A stretch of DNA of 64,000 bases from Radicibacter daui (lineage in GTDB: Bacteria > Pseudomonadota > Alphaproteobacteria > Radicibacterales > Radicibacteraceae), in NCBI GenBank assembly GCA_030657355.1, contig CP131056.1:1009001-1073000 (forward strand), given 5' to 3'. The position numbers and the translations under genes were made by a program. The notes beneath the pieces are model-generated. The model made no database searches. It saw only the letters and a list, made by a program, of their open reading frames with translations, and was not told the DNA's origin. This document shows, in pieces, positions 11,636 to 19,428 of the stretch. How positions within the stretch are numbered: the stretch's first letter is position 1; each line of letters begins with the position of its first letter.

Positions 11636-12373
11636 ATGTCAGATTACGCACTTGATTACGGCAGCCCCCGCGGCGCTGCCTTGATGGGGCTTCGCCACGC
11701 CATGGGCTCGCCGCTCATTGTGCTGGGGGCCAGTTACGTCGGGTTCGGCTCGCTGGTGCGCTCGAGCGGCATTCCGCTGCCGGCAGGGTTGCTCTCCACC
11801 ATCCTTGGCTGGGCGTTGCCCGGGCAGGTGGCGGCCGTCGAACTTTACGGTATCGGCGCCTCGCTGCTGGCAATCATGGCCGCTGTCGCGCTCGTCAATG
11901 TGCGCATGATGCCGATGGTCATCGCCCTCATGCCGTTCCTGCGCCGACCGGGTGTGCCGCGCTGGCAATATGTGGCGGCGGCCCATCTCATCGCGGTGAC
12001 CAGCTGGGTCAATTCGATGCAGCGCTGCCCGCAACTGCCGCCGGAGCAGCGCATGCCCTACATGCTGGGCATCGGCGCTTCGCTGTGGTCGGCGATGGTC
12101 TTCTTTACCTGGGTCGGGTACGCCATTACCAACGAACTGCCGGCCAGCGTGTCGCTCGGTCTCGTGTTTCTCAATCCGCTCTACTTCATGCTCGTGCTGG
12201 TCTCCGACCTGCGTCAGCGCGCCCGGGCACTTGCCATCGGCCTCGGCGCGGTTGCCGGGCCTTTCACCTATATGCTGTCACCGGAATGGGGGTTGCTCTT
12301 CTGCGGCTTCGGGGCAGGCACGCTCGCCTTCGCCGTTGACCGGTTGCTTGCAGCGCGGGAGGCAACATCATGA
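11636..12373 (+). CDS. azlC: AzlC family branched-chain amino acid exporter, large subunit
   Basis: This protein of about 245 aa is very hydrophobic, with several transmembrane helices (for example LIVLGASYVGFGSLVRSSG, LAIMAAVALVNVRMM and VFFTWVGYAI). The family hallmark is the early GASYVGFG segment with the LVNVRMMPM block. AzlC works with small AzlD to export branched-chain amino acids or analogues. The ATG at 11636 (MSDYALDYGSPRGA) is preferred over an upstream in-frame ATG at 11540 whose extra residues look non-coding. It ends with a 4-bp ATGA overlap with azlD. Confidence 0.9.
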   Translation: MSDYALDYGSPRGAALMGLRHAMGSPLIVLGASYVGFGSLVRSSGIPLPAGLLSTILGWALPGQVAAVELYGIGASLLAIMAAVALVNVRMMPMVIALMPFLRRPGVPRWQYVAAAHLIAVTSWVNSMQRCPQLPPEQRMPYMLGIGASLWSAMVFFTWVGYAITNELPASVSLGLVFLNPLYFMLVLVSDLRQRARALAIGLGAVAGPFTYMLSPEWGLLFCGFGAGTLAFAVDRLLAAREATS

Positions 12374-12693
12374 TGGGCGCTTACGCAGCCATTCTGGGCG
12401 GCGCTGCCGTCACCTTCTTCTGGCGCCTGATGGGGTTGCTGCTTGCCGGCCGCCTCAAGCCCGATCAGCCCGTGGTGCTGTGGGTTGCCTGCGTTGCCTT
12501 CTCGCTCCTGGCGGGTCTTATCTCGCGCATGATCGTGCTGCCGCTGGGGCCGCTGGGTGAAACGCCGCTTACCGCGCGCCTTGCCGGTGTCGCCATCGCG
12601 CTTGCGGCCTTCTTCCTTGCCCGCCGCAGCATAGTGCTGGGTGTGCTGGCAGGAGCCGGGGCTCTGGTCGGGATTGCTGCGGCGCTCGCCTAG
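12370..12693 (+). CDS. azlD: AzlD domain protein, small subunit of the branched-chain amino acid exporter
   Basis: This 107-aa hydrophobic protein has about four transmembrane helices and the AzlD feature FFWRLMGLLLAGRL near the N-terminus. It overlaps azlC by 4 bp (ATGA), the normal arrangement. It converges on the M23-like gene, with about 24 bp between the stops. Confidence 0.88.
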   Translation: MMGAYAAILGGAAVTFFWRLMGLLLAGRLKPDQPVVLWVACVAFSLLAGLISRMIVLPLGPLGETPLTARLAGVAIALAAFFLARRSIVLGVLAGAGALVGIAAALA

Positions 12694-12717
12694 AGCGCTT
12701 GCTGCGCTGTCAAAAGT

Positions 12718-13563
12718 TCAGGAAAGCGGGGCGAGGCGCTTGCCACGGGTGGGCAGGCTCGGTCCCTGCCGGCCATCATCCAGCATGGTCGCCACCGGCG
12801 TTCCCATCGGGAAGGGCACGTCGAACGGACTTTGCAGCTGTGCGTGCAGATGCACCGGCACATCCGGGCTGATGCAGCGGCCGATAGGGGTGCCGGCGGT
12901 AATGGTCTCGCCGGCGATCACCTGCGGGCTGTTGCGGGCCAGATGGGCGATGGTGACGAAGACGACACCATCCGGCTGCCGGGTGCGGATGGTCACGCGG
13001 TTGCCAAGCCGCGCCTGCCAGCTGCCATGGGCGGCAAAACTCACCTCGTCGCGGCGTTCGGAGAGCGAGTGTTCATCGACCTTCGGCTGCTTGTAGGTCG
13101 GCAGGTCGCCGCGCACTTCCACCACCTCGCCGGAAACCGGCGCCAGCACCTGCGGGCAGGCGGCACCCGCCGCAAGGCTGAAGCTGGGATCGGGCGTTAC
13201 CTCCAGCGCAAAGCGCGTGGCGGGCAGGGTAACATTGTGGTTCTGGTCATAACCGAGTCCGCCCTGCTCGACGATGCCCGGCCGGTCGAATGGCCAGGCC
13301 ACGGTAATGGCGCTCTCGCTGTCAAAGCGCGCACCGGGATAAGGCACCACACCAACGCCCCACAGCCACAGGCTTGGAAAACCGCCGATGAGCCCGACCA
13401 GCAGCCCGAAGAGTGGCGCCGCCCGCAACCGGCGGGTAAAGGCAAGGCGCAGCGCGCTGACGATCAGCATGGCGAGCCCCAGCACCGGCCCCGCGCCCAT
13501 CACCACGCCGAGCCAGAGCTGTGCGCCGGCTTCGCCGCCCTGAAAGGCGACGGCCCAGGCCAC
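12718..13563 (-). CDS. Membrane-anchored M23/LytM-like protein
   Basis: The C-terminal half has a lysostaphin/LytM-like beta layout: APVSGEVVEVRGD, then a DGVVFVTIAHLARNS segment, AGETITAGTPIGRC, then VHLHAQLQSP. The M23 H-x-H pair corresponds to HLH, but the first H-x(n)-D metal motif is not clear, so activity is uncertain. The N-terminus carries several transmembrane segments. The canonical start (GTG at 13563) cuts into the first helix. The open frame continues upstream through more hydrophobic residues to an ATT at 13650 and a CTG at 13647, placed 6 and 9 nt after a perfect GGAGGA. A non-canonical start is therefore likely and the true gene may extend to 13650. It follows pepF on the same strand. 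Confidence 0.7.
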   Translation of the reverse strand: MAWAVAFQGGEAGAQLWLGVVMGAGPVLGLAMLIVSALRLAFTRRLRAAPLFGLLVGLIGGFPSLWLWGVGVVPYPGARFDSESAITVAWPFDRPGIVEQGGLGYDQNHNVTLPATRFALEVTPDPSFSLAAGAACPQVLAPVSGEVVEVRGDLPTYKQPKVDEHSLSERRDEVSFAAHGSWQARLGNRVTIRTRQPDGVVFVTIAHLARNSPQVIAGETITAGTPIGRCISPDVPVHLHAQLQSPFDVPFPMGTPVATMLDDGRQGPSLPTRGKRLAPLS

Positions 13564-13684
13564 TGCCAGCGTGGCGGCCAGCAGGGCAACGCAGAGGGTC
13601 CCGGCAAGGCCAATCAGCCGACCCGCCGGACCTGAGAGCGAGAACAGAATTCTTCTTCCTCCCGGCGGGGAAGAGGGGGCCTCC

Positions 13685-15553
13685 TCAGGCCCCTTCCGCC
13701 GCCAGCTGGTCGATCAGCCCTTCAACCACCGTCAGGCCCTTGTTCCAGAAGGACGGGTCGGTGGCGTCGAGGCCGAACGGGGCCAGCAGTTCCTTGTGCC
13801 GCTTGCTGCCGCCAGCACGCAGCAGGTCAAGATACTTCTCCGCAAAGCCCTTCTCGGCTTCCTGGTAGACCGCATAAAGCGAGTTCACGAGGCAGTCGCC
13901 GAAGGCATAGGCGTAGACATAGAAGGGCGAGTGGATGAAGTGGGGGATATAGGACCAGAAGTTCCGGTATCCCTCGTCGAACTCCAGCGCAGGCCCAAGG
14001 CTCTCGGTCTGCACTTCCATCCAGAACGCGCCAATCTCCTCTGCCGACAGCTCACCCTTGCGGCGGGCATTGTGGACCTTCTGCTCAAAACGGAAGAACG
14101 CGATCTGGCGCACCACCGTGTTCAGCATGTCCTCCACCTTGCCAGCCAGCATGGCCCGGCGCTTGGAGGGATCTGCCGTATTCGCAAGCAGGCTCTGGAA
14201 CGTCAGCATCTCACCGAAGACCGAGGCAGTTTCCGCCAGCGTCAGCGGCGTATCCGCCAGCAGCAGGCCCTGGCCGCCGGCCAGCACCTGATGCACGCCG
14301 TGGCCCAGCTCGTGGGCCAGCGTCATCACGTCCCGCACCCGGCCCTGATAGTTGAGCAGCAGATAGGGGTGGGCACCCGGCACAGTCGGGTGAGCAAAGG
14401 CGCCCGGCGACTTGCCCGGCCGCACCGGCGCATCGATCCAGGCATTGTCAAAGAAACGTTTGCCGACGCCGGCCAGTTCACCGGAAAAACGCCCGTAGGC
14501 ATCCAGCACCATGGATTGCGCCTCCGCCCAGGGGATGATGCGTTCATCCTCGTCCGGCAGCGGGGCATTGCGGTCGAAATAGTCCAGCTTGTCGCGGCCA
14601 AACCATTTGGCCTTCATCTGGTAGTAGCGGTGCGACAGGCGCGGATAGGCGGAAACCACCGCTTCCGTCAGCGCATCCACCACTTCGTCTTCCACCAGAT
14701 TGGAGCGGTTGCGCGCTGCTTCCACCCGCTCATAGCGGTGCCAGCGGTCGCCGATTTCCTTTTCCTTGGCCAGCGTGTTGGTCACGAAGGCAAAGGTGTG
14801 GACGTTCTCGCCCAGCACCTTGCCGATGGCCTCGCCGGCACGCTTGCGCTTTTCGCGGTTGGTGGAGGAAAGCCAGTCGCTGGCTTCGGTCAGCGTCAGT
14901 TCCTTGACCGTGTCGCTGCCCGGCTCGGCGAGGGGGAACCGCAGCCGCGCGATGCTTTCGTCGAAAAAGCGGTTCCAGGCGCCGCGCCCGGCCAGCGAGA
15001 GTTCGCTCTCGAAGCGCGTCATCTCGTCGGAGAGCTGGTGGGGCTTGAACACGCGGTTATCGGCAAGCCAGGGCTTGTAGCGGGCAAGCGCCTTGCTGGC
15101 GGCGACCTTCTCGGCCAGCGCCGCATCATCGAGGTCATTAAGCTCAAGGGTAAAGAAGGTGAGATGGGAGGCCGTCTCCGTCAGCTTTTCGCTGACACCC
15201 TGGGCAAAGCGGGCAATGTCGCCATCGGTGATGTCGCCGGCCCGCATCAGGCCGGAATAGGAGCCGATGCGGTTCAGCACTTCCCACAGACGCTCGAATT
15301 CGGCGATGGCCGCGGCCAGAGCGTCGCCATCCAGCGTTGCCAGCTTGCCGGCATAGGCCTCGCGGAAGAGGCGGGCGTCCTTGTCGCTGCCTTCCAGATC
15401 CTGCTTCAGCTCGGCGCTGCCCTGGCCGGGATAAAGATCGTTGAGGTTCCACTCCGGCAGATTGCCCAGATCGGGTGTGCCGGCGGCAAGAGCGGACTGG
15501 CCTTCGGGCGCGCTGAACGGGTGCAGGGCCGGGCGCCGGGCGGAATGGTGCAT
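13685..15553 (-). CDS. pepF: Oligoendopeptidase F (M3 family metallopeptidase)
   Basis: This 622-aa protein is a cytosolic zinc oligopeptidase. The zinc site is HEXXH in MTLAHELGHGVHQVL, with the downstream glutamate in LAETASVFGEM. The PepF-type N-terminal helical domain (PEWNLNDLYPGQGSAELKQDL) and the substrate-binding YVYAYAFGDCLVNSLY segment are present. GGAGGC precedes the ATG at 15553. The length is normal for M3B enzymes. The M23-like gene follows closely. Confidence 0.95.
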   Translation of the reverse strand: MHHSARRPALHPFSAPEGQSALAAGTPDLGNLPEWNLNDLYPGQGSAELKQDLEGSDKDARLFREAYAGKLATLDGDALAAAIAEFERLWEVLNRIGSYSGLMRAGDITDGDIARFAQGVSEKLTETASHLTFFTLELNDLDDAALAEKVAASKALARYKPWLADNRVFKPHQLSDEMTRFESELSLAGRGAWNRFFDESIARLRFPLAEPGSDTVKELTLTEASDWLSSTNREKRKRAGEAIGKVLGENVHTFAFVTNTLAKEKEIGDRWHRYERVEAARNRSNLVEDEVVDALTEAVVSAYPRLSHRYYQMKAKWFGRDKLDYFDRNAPLPDEDERIIPWAEAQSMVLDAYGRFSGELAGVGKRFFDNAWIDAPVRPGKSPGAFAHPTVPGAHPYLLLNYQGRVRDVMTLAHELGHGVHQVLAGGQGLLLADTPLTLAETASVFGEMLTFQSLLANTADPSKRRAMLAGKVEDMLNTVVRQIAFFRFEQKVHNARRKGELSAEEIGAFWMEVQTESLGPALEFDEGYRNFWSYIPHFIHSPFYVYAYAFGDCLVNSLYAVYQEAEKGFAEKYLDLLRAGGSKRHKELLAPFGLDATDPSFWNKGLTVVEGLIDQLAAEGA

Positions 15554-15628
15554 TGATGCCTCCTGTGCTTTCCTCCTACATAGGGCTTCGGGGCCTCAAG
15601 GCCAAGACGGGGCCGGGAAAGGGAAAGC

Positions 15629-16021
15629 ATGGCAGCGCAGATCATGATCGAGGTCGCACCGGGCGAGCTCATCGACAAGATCACCATTCTGGAAATCAAG
15701 CTGGAGAATATGACGGACACGGCCAAGCTCGCCAATGTCCGCCATGAGCTTGATGTGCTTGCCGCGGCGCGGGATGCCGCGATTTCCGCCTCGGATGATC
15801 TCGACTACCTGACCGGCGAACTCAAGCGCGTCAATCTCTCGCTCTGGCAGATCGAGGACGATATCCGCGATTGTGAACGGGCTAACGATTTTGGCGAGGC
15901 CTTCGTCGAGCTTGCCCGCGCGGTTTACAAGACCAACGACCTGCGCGCCGCCCTGAAGCGCAAGATCAACGAACTGCTCGACTCGCCGATCTTCGAAGAG
16001 AAGTCCTACGCGCCTTATTGA
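15629..16021 (+). CDS. DUF6165 family protein
   Basis: This 130-aa soluble, mostly helical protein begins IMIEVAPGELIDKITILEIKLENM, the typical start of DUF6165, and ends in a basic helix (RAALKRKINELLDSPI). Such proteins are often found near glycan or sugar-transfer genes elsewhere, but the function is unknown and nothing here clarifies it. AAGGGAAAGC precedes the ATG. It is divergent from pepF. Confidence 0.75.
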   Translation: MAAQIMIEVAPGELIDKITILEIKLENMTDTAKLANVRHELDVLAAARDAAISASDDLDYLTGELKRVNLSLWQIEDDIRDCERANDFGEAFVELARAVYKTNDLRAALKRKINELLDSPIFEEKSYAPY

Positions 16022-16026
16022 GTGAT

Positions 16027-16190
16027 CCTTCCCCGTTGCGGGGAAGGTCCGGCGCAGCCTCTGCCTTGTGCCTTGCTCATTACCCCCATCCGGCCTTCGG
16101 CCACCTTCCCCACGCTCACGCGCAGGGAAGGGCTTTAGTTCCTCCCCACCCAAGTGGGGAGGTGGCCCGCAGGGCCGGTGGGGGTAATGA
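16027..16190. repeat. Intergenic palindromic repeat cluster, copy pair 1
   Basis: A tight hairpin (CCTTCCCCG TTG CGGGGAAGG, 16027-16047) is followed by two inverted units. Unit A (16077-16111) begins TCATTACCCCCATCCGGCC and ends CCACCTTCCCC. Unit B (16156-16190) is its reverse-complement type, GGGGAGGTGGCCC ... GGGTAATGA. The same unit occurs twice more at 19291-19400. The features fit a REP/BIME-type dispersed non-coding repeat in the DUF6165 / MDR-reductase gap. Confidence 0.75.
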
Positions 16191-16231
16191 ATAGAAATTC
16201 GGCAAAAGCTTTTGAAGGCTAGGTTTGGCTC

Positions 16232-17233
16232 TCACCGTGACGCCAGCAGCACCATGCCAGCCCTGCCGGGGGCCTCGGCATGGGCAACAGCCTTGCCGAT
16301 GTCGGCGAGGTCATAGGTTGCCTCTACCGGAAACAGGTCGGCCTTCTGCTCCGCCAGCTCCAGCGCCAGCCGGATATCGGCCTTGCGCACCTCCGCCGGC
16401 AGTGCCGCCCATCGGCCGACGGTCACGCCGCAGATGTGCAGATCGCGTGTCGGGAACAGAAGGCCGGGTACGCTGACCGGGTCACCAGAGAGATTGCCGT
16501 AGACGATCAGGTTTCCACCCTGGCCGAGCAACTGCGCCATGGCGCCGGCCGTCTCACCGCCAACCGGATCGAGCACAACGCCGATGGGCTGGCCCGCGGC
16601 GGCCGCGATCAGCTTTTGCTGCCAGCCTTCCCGTTCGGTCGAGATTACCGGAAGGTCGGGAAACACCATATTCAGCTCATTGACGCCGGCCTCGCGGCGA
16701 ACGACGCCGATCACATCATAACCGCGCTCCAGCAGCAGGCTGATCGTCAGGCGTGCGACCGCGCCGCCGGCAGCCGTCAGCACGATCACATCGTGGCCGG
16801 CTTTTGCTGCCGAGGCTTCGACGGCGCGCAGCAACAGGGCCGTTGTCAGCGGGGTTACATGCAGCTGTGCCGCCGCCTCGTCACTCACCCCGTCCGGGAT
16901 TTCAGTGACATATTCGGCCGGAACCAGCGTCTTTTCTCCCCAGGCCGCCGCGCCGGGGAAAAAGGCGACCCGCGTACCCGGTTTCAGGTGCACGCACTCG
17001 CCGGCCTGCTCGACGATGCCAAAGCCTTCAAGCCCCGGCCGCGCGCCGCCTTGCGGAACGGCGGCGCCCGGCCGGTAGCGGCCGGAGATGTTCAGCAGGT
17101 CGCCATGGTGGACCGGCCGCAGCAGTACGCGCACCAGAACCTCGCATGGTCCCGGGCTTGCCGGAGCGTCGACCTCTGCGACCTGCAGCACCTCTTCGGG
17201 TTTTCCGTGGTCCAGATAGAGGATGGTGCGCAT
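16232..17233 (-). CDS. MDR-family NAD(P)H-dependent reductase, zeta-crystallin / enoyl-reductase-like
   Basis: This 333-aa protein has a GroES-like N-terminal domain (VLVRVLLRPVHHGDLLNISGRY) and a Rossmann domain (VIVLTAAGGAVARLTISLL, then VVLDPVGGETAGAM). The catalytic-zinc cysteine and histidine motifs of classical alcohol dehydrogenases are missing, so it fits the zinc-free quinone oxidoreductase / 2-enoyl thioester reductase branch (VHHGD in place of HPSDIN-type residues). The ATG at 17233 fits the family start MRTILYLDHG. It lies 58 bp downstream of the SDR gene and probably shares its transcript. Confidence 0.85.
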   Translation of the reverse strand: MRTILYLDHGKPEEVLQVAEVDAPASPGPCEVLVRVLLRPVHHGDLLNISGRYRPGAAVPQGGARPGLEGFGIVEQAGECVHLKPGTRVAFFPGAAAWGEKTLVPAEYVTEIPDGVSDEAAAQLHVTPLTTALLLRAVEASAAKAGHDVIVLTAAGGAVARLTISLLLERGYDVIGVVRREAGVNELNMVFPDLPVISTEREGWQQKLIAAAAGQPIGVVLDPVGGETAGAMAQLLGQGGNLIVYGNLSGDPVSVPGLLFPTRDLHICGVTVGRWAALPAEVRKADIRLALELAEQKADLFPVEATYDLADIGKAVAHAEAPGRAGMVLLASR

Positions 17234-17291
17234 GACAGGGGTTCCTTCAGCTGAAAGGAGGGCGACCGGGGCCGCCCTCCTGTTGCTCGGG

Positions 17292-18047
17292 TCAGATCTG
17301 GGCCTTGCCGCCATCGACGAAGAGTTCGGCGCCGTTGACGAAGCTCGACTCTTCCGTGGCGAGGAACAGCACGGCCTTGCCGATCTCTTCCGGCTGGCCA
17401 ACGCGGCCGAGCGGAACGGTGGAGGCGAGGTAGTCGAGCAGGCCTTGCTGCTGCGCCTTGTCGTCGCCGGCCAGTTCAACGAGGCCGGTGGTCTCGATCG
17501 GGCCGGGCGAGACCACATTGACCCGCACGCCGGTGCCCTTGAGGTCGAGGATCCAGGAGCGGGCGAGGTTGCGCAGCGCTGCCTTGGAAGCCGAATAGAC
17601 GCTGAAATTGGCGTTGCCTTCGATGCCGGTCGTCGACCCGGTGAGGATGATCGAGGAGCCCTTGCCAAGCAGCGGCAGCGCCTTCTGCACGGTGAAGATG
17701 ACGGCCTTGACGTTGCGGCCGAAAATGTCGTCGACCTGCGCCTCGGTGATCTGGCCGAGCGGCAGCATGTCGCCGCCGCCGGCATTGGCGAACAGCACGT
17801 CGAGGCGGCCATGATCGGCCTTCACCCGGGCATAGAGCCGGTCGAGGTCTTCCAACTTGGCGGAGTCTGCCTGGACGCCGGTCACGTTGCCGCCGATCGT
17901 GGCGACGGCCTTGTCGAGCACATCCTTGCGGCGGCCGGTGATGTAGACGTGGGCGCCTTCGGCAGCGAAGATTTTTGCGGTGGCAAGGCCGATGCCGCTG
18001 GTGCCGCCGGTCACAACGGCAACCTTGTTTGCAAGCCTGTTGGTCAT
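17292..18047 (-). CDS. SDR family oxidoreductase
   Basis: This 251-aa classical short-chain dehydrogenase has the cofactor motif TGGTSGIG near residue 15, the NAG-type motif ANAGG, catalytic Ser in TGS, catalytic YxxxK in YSASK, and PG in VVSPGPIET. The C-terminal [12 protein letters not shown] is typical. The substrate is unknown. The ATG at 18047 has GGAG 8 nt upstream and is preferred over the ATG at 18059. It lies between the LysR gene and the MDR reductase on the same strand. A palindrome matching the one before lysR lies 190 bp upstream, suggesting control by that regulator. Confidence 0.9.
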   Translation of the reverse strand: MTNRLANKVAVVTGGTSGIGLATAKIFAAEGAHVYITGRRKDVLDKAVATIGGNVTGVQADSAKLEDLDRLYARVKADHGRLDVLFANAGGGDMLPLGQITEAQVDDIFGRNVKAVIFTVQKALPLLGKGSSIILTGSTTGIEGNANFSVYSASKAALRNLARSWILDLKGTGVRVNVVSPGPIETTGLVELAGDDKAQQQGLLDYLASTVPLGRVGQPEEIGKAVLFLATEESSFVNGAELFVDGGKAQI

Positions 18048-18236
18048 TTGGGTCTCCATCCTTGAAGATGTGTTCGAGGGTTCGCTCCCGGCGGTGCCCG
18101 GAGCGTTGAAAGGGTTTTGTTTTTCGGGTGGAGAGCGGCGGCCGCCTGCTGGTTGCTGCGGCCCTGTCGTCGCCGTCCGATGACCTGAACTTATGAAGTC
18201 AGGGCAGGAGCGAGAAGACAGTCCTTCTGGAATCAC

Positions 18237-18254
18237 TATCCATGAGAATGGATA
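18237..18254. promoter_or_regulatory. Palindromic operator, copy 1 (upstream of SDR/MDR genes)
   Basis: TATCCAT-GAGA-ATGGATA is a 7-bp inverted repeat with a 4-bp spacer. It lies just after the end of lysR and upstream of the SDR gene. The only close match seen is at 19242-19259, before lysR itself. The pattern fits a LysR-type binding site. Confidence 0.6.
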
Positions 18255-18263
18255 ATGGCCGGC

Positions 18264-19175
18264 TCAGTAGGGGCGGGCGTTGCAAGGCGCAAACACGGCC
18301 GCCGCCCAGTCGGCGAAGGCCCGCAGTTTCGGGCTGGGGAAGCGGCTTGCCGGATAGACAAGGTGCAGAACATTGCCGCGGGGGCGCCAGTCCGGCAGCA
18401 GTTCCACCAGAGCGCCGCTTTCAAAATGGCGCCGGGTCATAAAGCCGTAGGTCTGCCCCACGCCAAGGCCGCAGAGCAGGCTGTTCAGATGGGCGGTGCT
18501 TTCATTGACCGCGATGCCCGATTTCGGCGTGATCTCGATCTGCTCGTCTCCCCGCGTGTAGCGCAGCGGCATCGTCCTGCCGGTGGCGGCGGAGAAATAA
18601 CCGACGATCCGGTGATCCCCTTCAAGGTCCGCCGGTGTCGCGGGCAGGGCCCTTCCTTCCAGATAAGCCGGCGCGGCGCAGGTTACCCAGTCCAGTTCGC
18701 ACAGCTTGCGGGCGACAAGCGACGTGTCCGCCAGCTGCCCGGCCCGGATAACGCAGTCCACCCCTTCCCCGATCAGATCGACCTGCCGGTCGCTGATGCC
18801 GAATTGCAGATCGATATCCGGGTATTTTTCCTGGAAGGAAGGCAGCGCCGGGATGAGAACCAGATTGGCAAGGCTGGAGCCCACATCCACCCGCAGACGG
18901 CCCCGGGGGGCGATGCGCGCGCTCGCCGCCATGCTGTCCATCTCGTCGATATCGGCCAGCACGGCCAGCGCCCGCTCATGATAGGCGGCGCCATCCTGCG
19001 TGATCGTCACCGCCCGTGTGGTGCGCTCCAGCAGCTTGGTGCCGAGATGGGCTTCGAGGTCCTGCACCAGTTTGCTGACCGAGGAGCGCGGCAGGTTCAT
19101 CCTGTCCGCGGCCTTGGCGAAGGACCCGGCCTCGGCAATACGAACGAAGGCACGAAGGGCAAGCAGATGGTCCAT
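18264..19175 (-). CDS. LysR family transcriptional regulator
   Basis: This 303-aa protein has an N-terminal winged helix-turn-helix (LLALRAFVRIAEAGSFAKAADRMNLPRSSVSKLVQDLEAHL split as two helices) and a LysR-substrate domain (GRLRVDVGSSLANLVLIPALPSFQ, then DCVIRAGQLADTSLVARKL), of the CrgA-like subgroup. The ATG at 19175 is used; an in-frame TTG lies at 19184. It is co-directional with the SDR and MDR genes. Matching palindromes upstream of its own start and upstream of SDR suggest autoregulation plus control of these two genes. The inducer is unknown. Confidence 0.93.
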   Translation of the reverse strand: MDHLLALRAFVRIAEAGSFAKAADRMNLPRSSVSKLVQDLEAHLGTKLLERTTRAVTITQDGAAYHERALAVLADIDEMDSMAASARIAPRGRLRVDVGSSLANLVLIPALPSFQEKYPDIDLQFGISDRQVDLIGEGVDCVIRAGQLADTSLVARKLCELDWVTCAAPAYLEGRALPATPADLEGDHRIVGYFSAATGRTMPLRYTRGDEQIEITPKSGIAVNESTAHLNSLLCGLGVGQTYGFMTRRHFESGALVELLPDWRPRGNVLHLVYPASRFPSPKLRAFADWAAAVFAPCNARPY

Positions 19176-19241
19176 GAAGCGCAATCCTCAAAAGGCGGCT
19201 TCCCGGACATAAGCGTGGGGGCTGAAGGTGGTCAAGGCGAT

Positions 19242-19259
19242 CATCCACCCGCGTGGATA
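19242..19259. promoter_or_regulatory. Palindromic operator, copy 2 (upstream of lysR)
   Basis: CATCCAC-CCGC-GTGGATA matches copy 1 at 18237-18254 in arm sequence (ATCCA / TGGAT), arm length and spacer length. It lies 67-84 bp upstream of the LysR start, a usual place for an autoregulatory site. Confidence 0.6.
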
Positions 19260-19290
19260 AATCCCCCAATGCTCCAGTGGTGAGGCGTTT

Positions 19291-19400
19291 GGGGAAGGTG
19301 CCGCAACGCGGCGGATGGGGGTAATGAGGTGAGGCCAGTCAAAGGCCTTCGCCTTATGGCTCCCTCATTACCCTCACCGGCCCTGCGGGCCACCTCCCCA
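19291..19400. repeat. Intergenic palindromic repeat cluster, copy pair 2
   Basis: Unit C (19291-19327) reads GGGGAAGGTGCC ... GGGGGTAATGA, and unit D (19365-19400) reads TCATTACCCTCACCGGCCC ... CACCTCCCCA. They are inverted relative to each other and are the same family as the pair at 16077-16190, but with the TCATTA ends facing inward instead of outward. The rest of the 19176-19428 gap holds the lysR promoter region and operator copy 2. Confidence 0.75.
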
Positions 19401-19428
19401 CGTGGGTAGGGAGGGTGTATTCCGGCTC

